From Arcuatula senhousia (Eukaryota; Mollusca; Bivalvia; Mytilida; Mytilidae), in the NCBI GenBank assembly GCA_963971305.1, contig OZ020305.1, positions 45,655,750 to 45,719,749 of the forward strand: a stretch of 64,000 nucleotides of DNA, given 5' to 3'. Position 1 is the first letter of the stretch. Each line of letters begins with the position of its first letter. The position numbers were made by a program, and so were the translations under genes. Below are positions 22,999 to 34,499 of this stretch, in pieces. The notes under the pieces are model-generated. The model ran no database searches and had not been told where the DNA came from. It saw nothing but the letters and a program-made list of their open reading frames with translations.

Positions 22999-23379
22999 CT
23001 TTTAACATTCAGTTTTTTTGGCTTAAAACTGTCGCATAAAGAGAAACTTCCAGAGGTACCTATGATCAATTTGTTTGTATTTTTTGTCGCCATTATTTAG
23101 AAATTTTCTTAACTATCGAAAACATCTGTTAAAGTTAAAAAAACATTTGTTATATAACGGTCTTCAAATAATAGTTATCATTCATAATTACATCATTTCG
23201 GTACCTCCCATTTACCATCAAATTTGCATACCGACATTAATTTGGAAAAAAAAGATGAAAAGTAAAAAGATAGTCACACGTTTAAATGTTCTTATAGATA
23301 AAATTTCCATTTCTGCACGTTCAAAGTATAGCCATACTTTCAGTTAAAAAAAACCCACACGTTAAATATTTGATATAGT

Positions 23380-25045
23380 GGGTTGGCACGTTAAGAGAAA
23401 ACTCGTCATCCTGTGAAGGTATGTAGCAAGCTTGCAGAAAGGTCTTGTAAAGTTGTGACTCGTAAGAAGAAGAGGAAGTAGAAAACTAAAGTTAAACAGC
23501 CTTGGTCTGACATAACAATATATGATCAAAAGAAAAATTTAAATTATTTGAGCGGTCAAATCAGGAAACCCCCTTTGAATCGTGAGTTGAAACAGAAATA
23601 CTTTTTACAATTAAAATCTTTTAAAAAGGCTGTTAAGCACAAAAAATATTTATTTAAACAATCCATATTTGATAAATTTTCTGACGCAATTAATAATAAA
23701 CCCTCAGAGTTCTGGAAAATTATCAACTCTATGCCTGACTGAAAAAAAAGTCAATGAAAATGAAGAAGTTTCAGAATTGATTTCTGATTTTGAAAATAAA
23801 GTTGCCCATGTTAAAAAACAATGAGAGTACTAGTGTAAAAGTATTAATCAAGATTTTCAGAATAAAGTTCGCTCAGAAATTCCAAAAATTGAGTAAAAAT
23901 AACCCTCGAAGAAAAAACAGATAAACCTATCAAAATTAGTGAAATTAAAAATGTACTCAAAACTCTTGAAAAAGGGTAAATCAAGTGGTCCAGATGGTAT
24001 AAAAAATGAAATATTTAGATATAGTTGTAACACAACAGTTGCTGCCCTAACCAAACTGTTCAATCTTATTTTAAAATCTGGACACTACCCACACCAGTGG
24101 AACAAGTCTCACCTGATATTGTTACACAAAATGGGCAACAAACTAGATCCCTCTAATTACAAGGGAATTTTTCTTAGTAATTGCATGGCAAAAATATTTA
24201 GTAGTGTTCTTAACAATAGACCTAAATTACTTATGAAGGGAAAATATGCAAACTCCCAATTTGGTTTCAGAGAAAATCACAGAACAAGTGATAGTTTATT
24301 TGTTCTCAAAACTCTAGTTAATAAATATATTCACAAAAATAAAAAGAAACTTTACTTCTGTTTTGTGGAATTCCAAAAATCTTTTGACTCTGTGTGGAGG
24401 GAAGGGTTATTATTTAAATAATTGGCTAAGATGGGGACGGGCAAATATATGTTTAATATCATTAAAAATATGCTGACTAAAACAGAAATTGCATTGAGAG
24501 TGGATCAGAAACACTCAGAATATTTTGATATAAAAAGAGGAGTGAAGCAGGGAGATTCATTAAGACCCTCTCTGTTCAATATGTTTATAAATGACCGAAA
24601 CCTAAACTTTATTTCACAAAATTGTGATCCTCCAAAACTTATAGATTCTTTCATTGGTTCTCAATCATTTGCAGATGACCTTTTGATCATGTCTGAAAGT
24701 AGGGAAGGTCTACAAAATAGTGTTAATAACTTAGCCAGTTTTTGTGATAACTGGCAACTTTCATTAAATGTTCAAAAAACTAAAACCATGGTTGTCCAAC
24801 AGTATTCTAATAATAAAATTGATTCATTCATAGTGTATAAGGGAGCTTATAAGAATATGAATTTTAAGGCACTCTTCTGAAAAACAATGGGAATCTGAAA
24901 CACAGTCTGGAAGAACTTTCTAAAAAAGCTAGAAAAGTTCTTTTTTTTCTATTAGAGGAAAGACTGCTTCTTTAGGCAATCTTCCTATTTCAGTTATTAA
25001 TAATCTATTTGACAAACTAGTTATTCCAGTAACGACGTTTTTTTT
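23380..25045 (+). pseudogene. LINE reverse transcriptase, 5' and central part, broken
   Basis: Decayed non-LTR retrotransposon ORF2. The linker before the RT is at about 23480-23740; RT begins near 23940 with GKSSGPDGI, then FGFRENHRTSDSLF, motif A as FVEFQKSFDSVW (the expected catalytic Asp is Glu), a stop at 24419, GVKQGDSLRPSLFNMFI, and the FADD catalytic box (about 24669-24680). A frame change near 24870 leads to SLEELSKKARKVLF. No endonuclease domain is visible, so the copy is 5'-truncated or rearranged. Motifs fit a CR1/Jockey-like or related clade, not decided further. It continues, after unrelated sequence, at 26785 and 29238. Confidence 0.85.
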
Positions 25046-25697
25046 TTTTTTGTTAGCCGGATTGCAGCCTAAACAATAAATGCTACGACTAAGCTCCATA
25101 TATCAAAAATAGGGGATATGGTTGTGCCCTTTAAAAATTTTATTAGCACATATGCAATTATGTCTGATGTTTGCTCATTTACCTAATTAATTGATCCGGA
25201 AACGCTATAGCCGTCATCGTTCCGGAATTACCCCCCGCTTTGTGGTACCAACTACTAAATCGGCCAATCTGATTTGGAACGTATGTGAAAATAGTGCTTA
25301 GAATTCACAAAGTAGTGATTTCAAGGTTCAATATTTTTCATAAAAAATGTAGTAAAGTTTTGTAATATCTTCATATGTAACATGTCCAACCCAAATTTAT
25401 TAAATTTTAAGAAGACCTAAGTTTGCTTAAAAGGGTATCCCAGGACCTATACTTTTTGAAAATGCTGTCTGTAAATCGTTTCTATTTTTAGGCCGCTTTT
25501 CAACGAGGAGATAGCTCTTCTCTATAAGACTTTAAATGTGTAAACAAACTAGATATATGTTAAGGATTCTGATGATATATACTTGTCAAGAGGTTTTACT
25601 CAAGGTAAACTGGCTAGAGGGTTTTGAAAAACTGATTTTTTAGTTGATTAAAGAGGGGGCTTGATTTAGTTTGTACCCAATTTTTAGATAAGCTGGC

Positions 25698-25733
25698 AAC
25701 CGGCTCCCTTCTGTTCAGATAAGGAGCCGGTAT
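25698..25733. repeat. Hairpin in a direct-repeat unit
   Basis: ACCGGCTCCCTT and AAGGAGCCGGT pair as a stem of about 11 bp around a 10-nt loop (CTGTTCAGAT). In the second copy at 26.11 kb the loop-side sequence is kept but the pairing arm is changed. Confidence 0.6.
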
Positions 25734-26398
25734 GACCCAATGATAAAATTGATATGATTGGGTATCATCCCATTGGTAATAAGTTGTCAATCAGAACTGA
25801 TATATTAGCGTTAATTAACGATGTTTACTTATCTAAAGATATACGATTAAAAATGATATGAATCAATTCACACCTAAAATGTTAAACGGTAAGGAATTCT
25901 TAATAACGAGAAATGTTTGCATAGCCAATTAACAGTTAATTAACTAACAGTGTAGATAAGGAAAGAGGGATGATTTTAATCACATGGTAATACCATATTT
26001 GGTAAAGTCTCGTATAATCTCACAAGTAAAATAGTTTACATGCAAAATCGGGTCATATCCGCCTTTATCCTCAGATAACAGCGGGGTACCAGCATATTTT
26101 TTAGTAAGCTGGCAACCGGCTCCCTACTGTTCAGATACCAGCCTATTTTTTTTTTAGAATTTTTGAAATTATTTCCCCTGTAACTGTTTTCAGACAATTA
26201 CTAAAAAATCCCACAAAACTTTTCCATTGATTATGTTATATATCCAAAATGATTTTATATGATATATTATATTGGTAAGTATATAAAAATGTATGCAAAA
26301 CATGTTTAACTGTCAAAAATTGTAACTTCATAGAAAAAATTAAAACCATAATGATTTTCCCCCTAAGTGATAAATTGCGTAGCGATGTAACATTTTTC

Positions 26399-26545
26399 AT
26401 TATGCTAATTCCGACCAGTACTTCCCCGTGGTGTAAGACGGACACTGTTCCGGCGACGACAAAGGATACTCTGGAGCAGCTAACATTGGCGATGGTGTGT
26501 CATGGGATGGACGACCCATGGCACATAGCGAGTCTTTAGCAGGTT
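26399..26545 (-). CDS. Possible terminal exon, unknown protein (weak)
   Basis: A locally GC-richer minus-strand frame of about 48 codons (PAKDSLCAMGRPSHDTPSPM, continuing ...GKYWSELA then stop). Composition is more coding-like than the surroundings, but there is no strong acceptor upstream and no partner exon. I do not recognise the family. It could equally be an old repeat. Confidence 0.2.
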
Positions 26546-26784
26546 TACTTCAATAGTCACGACTATACAAACCCATCAGTCAGACCACTTTTTCAGGAAT
26601 GGTAACAAATAAACGAATATAAACCTACCGTAGAACTTTTAATATGCGATTAGCACAACCATGTAAGGTAATGTAATGCTTTTATTGTGTGGTCTATTTT
26701 TGAAAGCAACGCAACGATTTCGCGGGTTTTTCCTAGTTACTAGTAACTTATAGTTCTAAGATATCATTTGTGGACTTTTTCAGT

Positions 26785-27253
26785 GCTCAATATAGAGCAT
26801 AACAGAGGGCAGCTACCAACAACATTGAAATTGACCCCGTCTTTATAGATAAAACTCCCTTTGAAAAGGTCCAAATTAGTTTCTGCAAATTTACACTTGG
26901 GACAAGGAAAACTTCAACGAATTTAGAGGCACGTTTTGAATTGGGAAGGGTTCCTATTGAAAATTTTATTTTGAAACAACCACTTTTATATTTTGCAAGA
27001 TTATACACTGATGATTTAAATCCGTTTTTAAAGAAGCATTTGTTCTTTCAAAATTTCTTGATTCAGAAGGTGACGTGAAGCAATTTGATTCGGTGGTCTC
27101 TTTAATCTCCAATTCTGGAGGAATTTTATCTTTCATATAATGATTTTTCAATTAAGAATATTTTTACAAAACTTCGTATAGGTGACCATAATTTGGAAAT
27201 TGAGAGAGGTCGCTATTTCAAAATAAATAGAGATGAAAGATTATGCAAGAAGC
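26785..27253 (+). pseudogene. LINE C-terminal part, continuation
   Basis: In plus-strand frames: FEKVQISFCKFTLGTRKTST, then LEARFELGRVPIENF and DLNPFLKKAF, and from about 27150 SIKNIFTKLRIGDHNLEIER followed by RDERLCKK. This is the familiar region between the RT thumb and the terminal zinc-finger-like segment of LINE ORF2. It ends where PLE-A is inserted at about 27254; the next residues of the same ORF are at 29238. Confidence 0.8.
27062..27131 (-). repeat. Short PLE-B fragment embedded in the LINE
   Basis: About 60 bp matching PLE-B in inverted orientation (minus-strand PPELEIKETTESNCFTS), nearly identical to 48030-48085. It sits between LINE segments ending FLKKAF and starting NDFSIKN. 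It is too small for an ordinary 3'-anchored insertion. Confidence 0.7.
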
Positions 27254-29237
27254 AGAGGTACCAATGGGATCTCCGAATGTCAAAAGTCTGAAAGGGCAGT
27301 GACAAAACCAGAAAACACCAAAAAGAACGGGACAAAAACAGACAACATACAAAACATGGAAACACAAAACAACTGAATATCAATCAACAACGCGAACTTC
27401 AGTCGAAACAAGAGTGAACTCAGGTGCTCCGGAAGAGTAAGCAGTTCCTGCTTGCTATAGCACACCCGTCGCATTGCCAATAGTCCATTCAACGTGTCAA
27501 ATCCGGTAAAGGAAGACAAACCAAAACCCTATGACAAACCAACATCTGCCCTCATCTGAGAGATAGAAATCCCATATTTGTCTATATCCGTAAATTTTAT
27601 TGAGTGAAGACAGCAACCGAGGAGCAACATAACCTTGTGTGAGCAATTTTTGCGTCAGACGTGTCGCTCTGCTAAGGAAATTGATGTAAGTCCTGCACGC
27701 TCTGGAGTAACAAATCAATTGAGATACGTAAACTCCATAAGCTGGAGCAGACGGAATGTTGCTACACAAGAAGGGAAAGTTGACGATTGGAAAGTTGTAC
27801 AGTAATAACCACCTTTGTCATATAGAGCCTTGTTGAAAGTCTTCCTTGAGAGTCAATTTCGATATGTAGATCCAAATATAAAGCACACTTCCTAGAATCC
27901 GTTTTGTACTTTATCTAAAGCTCCTGGGGATATATGAGATGGAGAAAGTCACCAAATCGAGAATTGTTTAGTGAAAGGACATCATAAATATAACGGAACG
28001 TGAGGTAGAAAGAGATAGCTAGTCTTAAGGTCTTTTTTGTCTAGAAGAGATTGTAAGAAGTCTGCTTCATATGAATCAAGAAACAAATCAGCAAGCAAAG
28101 GTGCACAATTAGTGCCCATTGGAATCCCTATTGTTTGTTGAAAAACACGTCCACCAAACTGAACAAATATGTTGTCAATAAGAAAGTTGAGCATGTCGAT
28201 TATTTGGTCTTCTGTAAAGGAGTAGGGGTGATAAGGCCCTTATTTAGCCTAAAAATATGAAGGTATTGCAAAAGTTCCATTTCTGGTTACAATACAGTAT
28301 AACCTTGCCTAAGTGGAAAACATGTCTAAAAATTTTAAAATCTAATATTGAAGCGTAATAATGACGTCATAGTTCTAGTGATTTTAGCAAAAACGACAAA
28401 AAATGAGAAATTTTGGTCGTTTTCGGGGTTCATTTTGGACCAGGAATCATCGTCTGCACATGAGAAACAAGTTCATATTTTAGAGAAGGTTTATATAAGC
28501 CATAAAAACAATCTATAAAAAATATTTAGTTGTTTCTTGTTTGCGAAGATACTTTTCTGACCCAAAATGTATCTTAAACATGCTGAAAATTGATGTAAAT
28601 TCGCAATTTTCTGAATGAAGGTCAGTTTCATTCATAGTTTTTACCAAAACAATCATTCAAAAATTAAAAAAAATATTTTCAGTTTCTCATTTTGTGGCTA
28701 TTTAATAAATATTTTATCAGCATCTGACAACAGTATTGAAAGGTTGAGAATTGGGTAGAATTATAGGCCAAAAACAGGCCTCATCGTCCCTACTCCAAGA
28801 TATTTGTACCTGCGTTTTCTATTCTTTTTGAAAAAGCTGCGTTTAATCAGCTTTGCCAATCGCGATTTCGGTTGTTAATGTGGAATAGAAGTGTAAAGTG
28901 TGGAGAAATCGAATGTTTTGATGTTGTTACAAGATGAAACTGATTTAGAGTTAGGAATCCCCATCAGTTCTTTCGAATTCTTCAGAATCCACATTTGATT
29001 GACACCATTTCTAGAATAACAACAATCGTAATATTTCTGGAGGCCGGATTTTATTGCCGTAAGTATTGAAGTCAACAGAACTGAAAGAGGCTTAGTTGTA
29101 CATTTGGATGACCCTGCAATGAAGCGCTGTTTGTATGGATTTTTATGTAATTTAGGAATCCAATACAGGGATGGAATGTCATCATTATCGCCACCAACAG
29201 AAAGGCTGAAGGAGAATGTCAATGAAAGTCATTGATT
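27254..29237 (-). mobile_element. Penelope-like element A (PLE-A), inserted in the LINE
   Basis: A minus-strand reverse transcriptase of the Penelope-like type. From 29222 down: IPSLYWIPKLHKNPYKQRF, FDFSTLYTSIPH, then (after a MITE) GIPMGTNCAPLLADLF, DVLSLNN near 27970, and NIPSAPAYGVYVSQL at about 27760. The catalytic region has mutated (IYD where IDD is expected) and several stops occur, so it is dead. The 3' end reads into GTCAAAAGTCTGAAAGGGC, shared with the other PLE-A copies. No GIY-YIG endonuclease was seen. The LINE ORF resumes right after it, which dates it as younger than the LINE. Confidence 0.82.
28219..28797. mobile_element. MITE inside PLE-A
   Basis: Left end GGAGTAGGGGTGATAAGGCC, right end inverted GGAGTAGGGACGATGAGGCC. 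About 580 bp, AT-rich, non-coding. It separates the RT segment ending in RRYKYL from the segment starting CFTEDQIIDMLNF, so it landed inside the PLE after the PLE inserted. Confidence 0.78.
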
Positions 29238-29660
29238 TTGCAAAGTAGTAGAAGATGAAGAACACTTTATTTTAAAATGCTCGAAAAATGAGAATATCAG
29301 ACAAGCTCTCTTTGAAGATATTAAAAAAGACTGTAACAATTTCTCTGACCTTCCAGATGATCAAAAGATTAATTATCTGTTGAATCCTAAAACCTTTAGA
29401 CATGTTAAAATTATTGGCTTCTTTTTAAAACGGTCTTATGAACTGAGGACAGAAGACTTTTGATAACATGCCTACTACCAATGAACATAATGTCTACTTG
29501 CACTCAATGGTATGTTTATTTTTTATACAATATAATGTTGAATTGCTCAGTACAATCTTTTGTATTTTGTATTTTGAATATGCTATATTTGTGCTTGTAT
29601 ATATGTTACTGCAGCCCTAGTTTTTAGGGTTAATATTTTGAAATAAAGTTATTAATATCT
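29238..29660 (+). pseudogene. LINE 3' end: C-terminal domain and tail
   Basis: VVEDEEHFILKCSKNENI, then about 50 more residues to a stop at 29461-29463, is the typical C-terminal 'E-D-E-x-H-F-x-x-x-C' segment of LINE ORF2. The 3' flank ends in AT-rich sequence with AATAAAG near 29642, a likely polyadenylation region. This block is the direct continuation of 27253 once PLE-A is removed. Confidence 0.82.
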
Positions 29661-30300
29661 TAAAGTTAAGTAAAAATCCGTTGAAAACTTTTTGCGTTGT
29701 GGTCCTGAAACCACTTTTTTGGACAAATTTTCTAACGTTTTTTTCCTGCTTTTGTTACCTAGACCTTCAAGGGAATTACCCCAAAATCAATAGGGTTTCT
29801 CCTCTTATAGTTTGCAACAATATGCCAAGGATTCATTTAAATTGGTTGAAATCCTCTTTGAGTAATCGTCCGGAACCACTTTTTGGAAGAAAAAAATATC
29901 TGACATTTTTCTGACACTTTGACCTTGACCTTTAATGGACTGGTCCCAAAATGTTGTGTGCTTTAGTTAGTTTTATGTCTGTGTAGGTTTATGTGAAGTG
30001 TCACAAACTGTATAAAAGTTTAATGACAATAAAGATTCGTATATTAGTAAATTCGTATGATTTAGAAATTTATTAACTATTGAAAACAGATGTGTACGTA
30101 ATGAATTTGTCATTGTCTCGTTTTCAGTGTAAAAAGAAAACATCCACATATTTACAGAAACATTAGTTCACCAATCTTCAACAAAAAGTCATTCATTCAT
30201 TATTATAACATTAAAACAAAAAGGTTTCAATGCCAGGACTAATATCAAAGCTTGATAGAAAAGATACTTATAGAACTCAACAATTAAAAAAAAGTAATTA
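29661..30300. other. No gene seen
   Basis: 29690-29940 repeats the phrases CCACTTTTTNGGA and GACCTTGACCTTTAATGG; such phrases suggest an old dispersed repeat. The rest is AT-rich with no credible exon. Confidence 0.4.
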
Positions 30301-30307
30301 CATTTTT

Positions 30308-31755
30308 AGCTCACCTGACCCGAAGGGTTATGTGAGCTATTGTCATCACTTGGCGTCCGTCGTCCGTCCGTCCGTCGTCCGTCGTCCGTCGCCCGTAAAC
30401 TTTTTAAAACGTTAACTCCTCTGACACCATCAGTCCAATTGCAACCAAACTTGGTATGGTTGTTCATTAGCATTCGGTGCTTAGAACTGATGTGGGGATT
30501 TTTGATTCAACGTAAAACATGGCCGCCATGGCTAAAAATAGAACATAGGGGTAAAATTCAGTTTTTTTGCAAATAACTCAAAAACGGCTACAGATATCAA
30601 AATTCTGGCAGAATAAAGGTGATCAGCACCTCAAGATCTACCTACCCTGAAATTTTGAAGAAAATCCAACAACCCATGTAGGAGTTATTGCCCTTTTTGT
30701 GGATTTTTTGCAAATTTTGCACCTGTTTAGCTCAATATTTTGAAAACTATACAAGATATTTGAGAAATATTAATTGCATATTGTTAAGCACATCAAGATC
30801 TACAAAATATGTATTCATGGTCAACCTTGTGGGACATTTCCTTTTAGTAGTTATTGCCCTTATAACGACAAAACTGAGCATTTTAACAGCATTTCCTCAT
30901 TACATTGAAAATGTTAACTCCTCTGACACTTTAAGTCCAATTGAAACCAAACTTGGTATAGTTGTTTATTAGCATCAGGTGTATAGAACTGATGTGGGAA
31001 TTTTTGATTGGTGGTAAAACAAGGCCGCTGTGGCTAAAAATATATCATAGGGGCAAATGGCAGATTTTTGCAAATATCTCAAAAACGGTGACAGATTTTA
31101 AAATTTTGATTGGGAACAAAAGATATTAGCACATTAAGATCTACCAGCTCGAAAATTTTGAAGAAAATCCAACAACCCATGTAGGAGTTATTGCCCTTTT
31201 TGTGGATTTGCTGTAAATTTTGCACCTGTTTAGCTCAATATCTTAAAAACTATACAAGATATTTGAGAAATTTAAATTGCATATTGTTAAGCACATCAAT
31301 ATCTACAAAATATTGTAGGACCTTTCCTTTGGGGAGTTATTGCCCTTAGAACGTCAAAATTGAGCATTTAAAAAGCATTTCCTCATTATATTGAAAACGT
31401 TAACTCATCTGACACTTTAAGTCCAATTGGAACCAAACTTGATATTATTGTTTATTAGCATTATGTGTATAAAACTGATGTGGGGATTTTTTATTGGTTG
31501 TAAAACATGGCCGCTGTGGCTAAAAATAGATTATTAGGTTAAACTGCATTTTTTGCAAATAACTCAAAAAGGGTGACAGATTTTTAGATTTTGATTGAGA
31601 ACAAAAGTGATCAGCATCTTAAGATCCACCATATTGTCAGATGATCCCCTTATTAATCTTATGACCCTTTCAACCTCAAATAGATTTTGCCTAATAACCT
31701 TTACTTCAGGCACATATGTCAGGTGAGCGATTCAGGCTCCTGGGAGCCTCTTGTT
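30308..31755 (+). repeat. Dispersed bivalve repeat (GCTCACCTG family), complete copy
   Basis: Begins AGCTCACCTGACCCGAAGGG, followed by a CGTCCGTCCGTCG tract, and ends CAGGTGAGCGATTCAGGCTC then CTGGGAGCCTCTTG. Between are three modules of about 490-500 bp, each starting GTTAACTC(C/A)TCTGACAC (30411, 30914, 31398). The end has a near-palindrome AGGCTCCTGGGAGCCT. The short inverted pair AGCTCACCTGA / TCAGGTGAGC suggests a mobile element, but no class can be assigned. Confidence 0.8.
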
Positions 31756-31759
31756 ATTG

Positions 31760-33770
31760 ACATAAGGGTATAGCACTTCAAAATTAATTTCAGTGCTCAA
31801 AAGCTGTTTAATAACCAATATATGTAAAATAATGTACAATATATTCAATAATGCATTGCACTGAAATTCAATCTGAGTTAAAAGAATAATAGCATTTTAC
31901 CATTAAACTTGAGGTTTGTCGTCGCTCACTCATTAACCGACCACACTAACATCATAAAAAATAGACATTTTCAATATGAATTTCACTTTTTTCTTAATTT
32001 TACATATTACGATAATCAACGAAATCTGTTTTTCGATAACATAAAAATAACTAAAACAACCAATTCCCCAATTTAAGCCCTATTGATAAAATTAAATTTC
32101 TATTAGTCCCGACAAATGAGTTAATTATTATTGGCTGATCTGTGTGACTTTATTCAACAGTCATTAGAATTGAGAAATTAACAGGTCCATGCCAGCTAAT
32201 GCTTAATTCTATTTGATTTTTTTTTTCTTATGTGATGTTAATATAATGTGTTTTTGAAACTGTTTATATGTTGTACGTTTGTAACTCTATGTATTGCTTG
32301 ACCCTTATGGGTGTAATTTTGCAATAAAGAATGAATTAATATTTTCACAAAAGGGTTTGATATGTTCATTACTTGTGCTATTCTTTTGTTAAAACATATT
32401 TCCAATGAGAAAAAACCTTAAAATACTCTGTTCTTTTGATTAACATTGCAAATTTTAGGGTGTCCCTTTATTCTTAGGCAGCGTACATTTGATTTTCGGG
32501 GGGGGGCTCGGGTGTAAATCCCAGCCCCCCCCCCCGAAAATCAAATGGTCGGTGCCTTAAGGAAATGAATGTTTCGAATACATAAATAAGGTTATTTAAA
32601 CCATTTTGAAAGGTTTAGTTTTTTTTTAAAAAATAACATAATACATGTATAAACAAATAAACATGATATGAACAAAAATTTAATAAATTTCTTTCAATCA
32701 ATCAATAAATCAATAAAAAATTTCTTTACATTCTTAATTATCATAATTTTTATAAACGTACCCCAATACATCCATTTTGCAACTTTTTCGATAAAATAAC
32801 CCGCATATTATGTGTAACCAATGCGATAAACGTATAATCGTTTCAGTGCAAATCAAGATACACAGGGAGGAGTCGCTACACATAGAGGACAGTCGATGTT
32901 AGACCAATGTTGAAGCAGTGCTCCGAGTAGGAACATAAACATTAAACGCTCTAATGTTGAAAATAGATATTGCGCGACACACTAAAATGATAAAACAACG
33001 AATACACATTAAAAGTACTAACCAAAACCTGACATTTGATCCGATACGCCTCAATTTTTTCCGAGCTTTGTTTTGTTGTTTCGCAATGCAATCATTGATT
33101 TATATAGCTGAAATACCGCTGATTAGATTCAATTCTAGAGGTGATAATTCGCCTTTGCCTCTAACAATGTCCTAATAAATTTAAACATTAGGAATCTTTG
33201 AGGAAGCTTTTGTTTGTACTTGACGTTTTGGTGTTTTCTGTTGATTGTTTACGGAGGGGGTCTTTCTTTGACATTTGAACTGTATGTGTTTTATTTTGAC
33301 ATTGGGCTAATCGCAAAACAGCAAGCAGCACCAATCGGCCTCGTTAAAGACTGCTTTTAAATTGCCGCTTGATTATGAAGGCTGTGTCGCGTGCACCTAT
33401 TCTATATCTCATTATCTTCCATTTGTTCATCAAAATGAAGCTACCATAATAAGTGCCGTAGCGGACATCCAAGTTGGATTGTATTGAACGTCTAGAGGAG
33501 GTAGCATTATATTTGATTTGAAGACTGAACTATACTGATCGGTACTAGTTGTACGAAAAAATATATATATATTATTTTCATTCCGTTAGGATACCACAAA
33601 ACACAAAAAAATAAGGACATACACATATCAGTATAATGTCAATATCTACCTTATTTTATGGAATTATGAATTAAAATTTGACACTTATTCTTTTTTATCG
33701 TGCATATCTTATTTTTGTCAAAATGATTATGAAAACAAAGATTTTGATGATGAAAGTTTGCTATTTTAAA
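31760..33770. other. No gene seen apart from one small foldback
   Basis: AT-rich. It contains the 87-bp foldback at 32474-32560. 32880-33180 and 33200-33550 have a little more GC but no credible exon on either strand. Confidence 0.4.
32474..32560. mobile_element. Short G-rich foldback element
   Basis: TTAGGCAGCGTACATTTGAT then a run of G, mirrored by a run of C then ATCAAATGGTCGGTGCCTTAA. The two arms pair over about 38 bp. The same terminal theme (TTAAGGGANCGACCATTTGA) recurs at 38.43-38.74, 49.76-50.01 and 61.13 kb, and at one end near 62.73 kb. Confidence 0.75.
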
Positions 33771-33774
33771 GGAA

Positions 33775-34072
33775 TTCTACGGGGATCATATGCATGGGTA
33801 CTACTCTTACCAAGTCTTTAACATGCGAGGAACGTGACATTTTTCTCAACACGGGGAACCACTATGATTTGCGATCAGGTTTTCTGCATTCAATGATAGC
33901 CTGACGACCCTGGCATTCATTATGACAGGACAGCCCCATTCAACAACCTGGGACACACATCCGAGTCGCTTTACGGGCCAAGTGGCGAGACCCGATGTCA
34001 AGTTTCTGACAGCTCTTCAGTGGACTTAAGCTTAGCGCTGCTGCAGGCCTATTCACCACCCGGAACCGTAAA
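33775..34072 (-). repeat. SINE-like family B, inverted partial copy
   Basis: Reverse complement of 45.94-46.24 kb: GGTACTACTCTTACCAAG, ACATGCGAGGAACGTGACAT, GCCTGACGACCCTGGCATTC and GCGCTGCTGCAGGCCTATTC in matching inverted order. Confidence 0.7.
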
Positions 34073-34383
34073 AATAGCTTTAAGTTATAATAAGTACCAT
34101 TAAAATATTAATAACCTCATAATCGTGAAAATGAATCTATTTCTTATAATAGTTGGCCATTGGGATCATTAATTTTTTTTCTTTATTAGTCCAATAAGAG
34201 TGGAAAATTGTTTAGACGTGACTTACTCTAACACTGCAACGAGCCAATTTTTGCCAGAATCAGTCTTCGTTTTATATACTATGGCTTGGTCTAGAAATGA
34301 GTTTCATATAGCCACAAATGCTAAACACCAGTTTTTTATCTAAAACAAAAAATAACCCATAAAGTTCGTTTTATTAAGCCTAC

Positions 34384-34490
34384 CTTAGTTTCAATGTTCA
34401 GAACAACCACGCCTTTCTTTCCACGTTTAACATCCACCACGAACCCCTGGCTTTTTCTCATGTCACATAAATGACATTCGAGTATTTCCA
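34384..34490 (-). CDS. Possible internal exon, unknown protein
   Basis: A minus-strand frame LECHLCDMRKSQGFVVDVKR followed by GKKGVVVLNIETK, ending at a consensus donor AAG|GTAGGC. Codon composition is coding-like and the CxxC pair is suggestive of a zinc or disulphide site. The acceptor (AAAATAAG|TGG) is weak because it lacks a pyrimidine tract, and the frame meets a stop just upstream. I do not recognise the family and see no partner exon nearby. Confidence 0.35.
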
Positions 34491-34499
34491 CTTATTTTT

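Larger units (their letters stand above)
25046..26780. other. 1.7 kb of foreign non-coding sequence splitting the LINE
   Basis: Lies between two LINE blocks on the same strand. It begins with a T-tract (25039-25051). AAGCTGGCAACCGGCTCCCT occurs twice as a direct repeat (about 25692 and 26109) and the first occurrence forms a hairpin with AAGGAGCCGGT. No transposase is seen. The direct repeats 417 bp apart may be ends of a small element. Confidence 0.5.
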
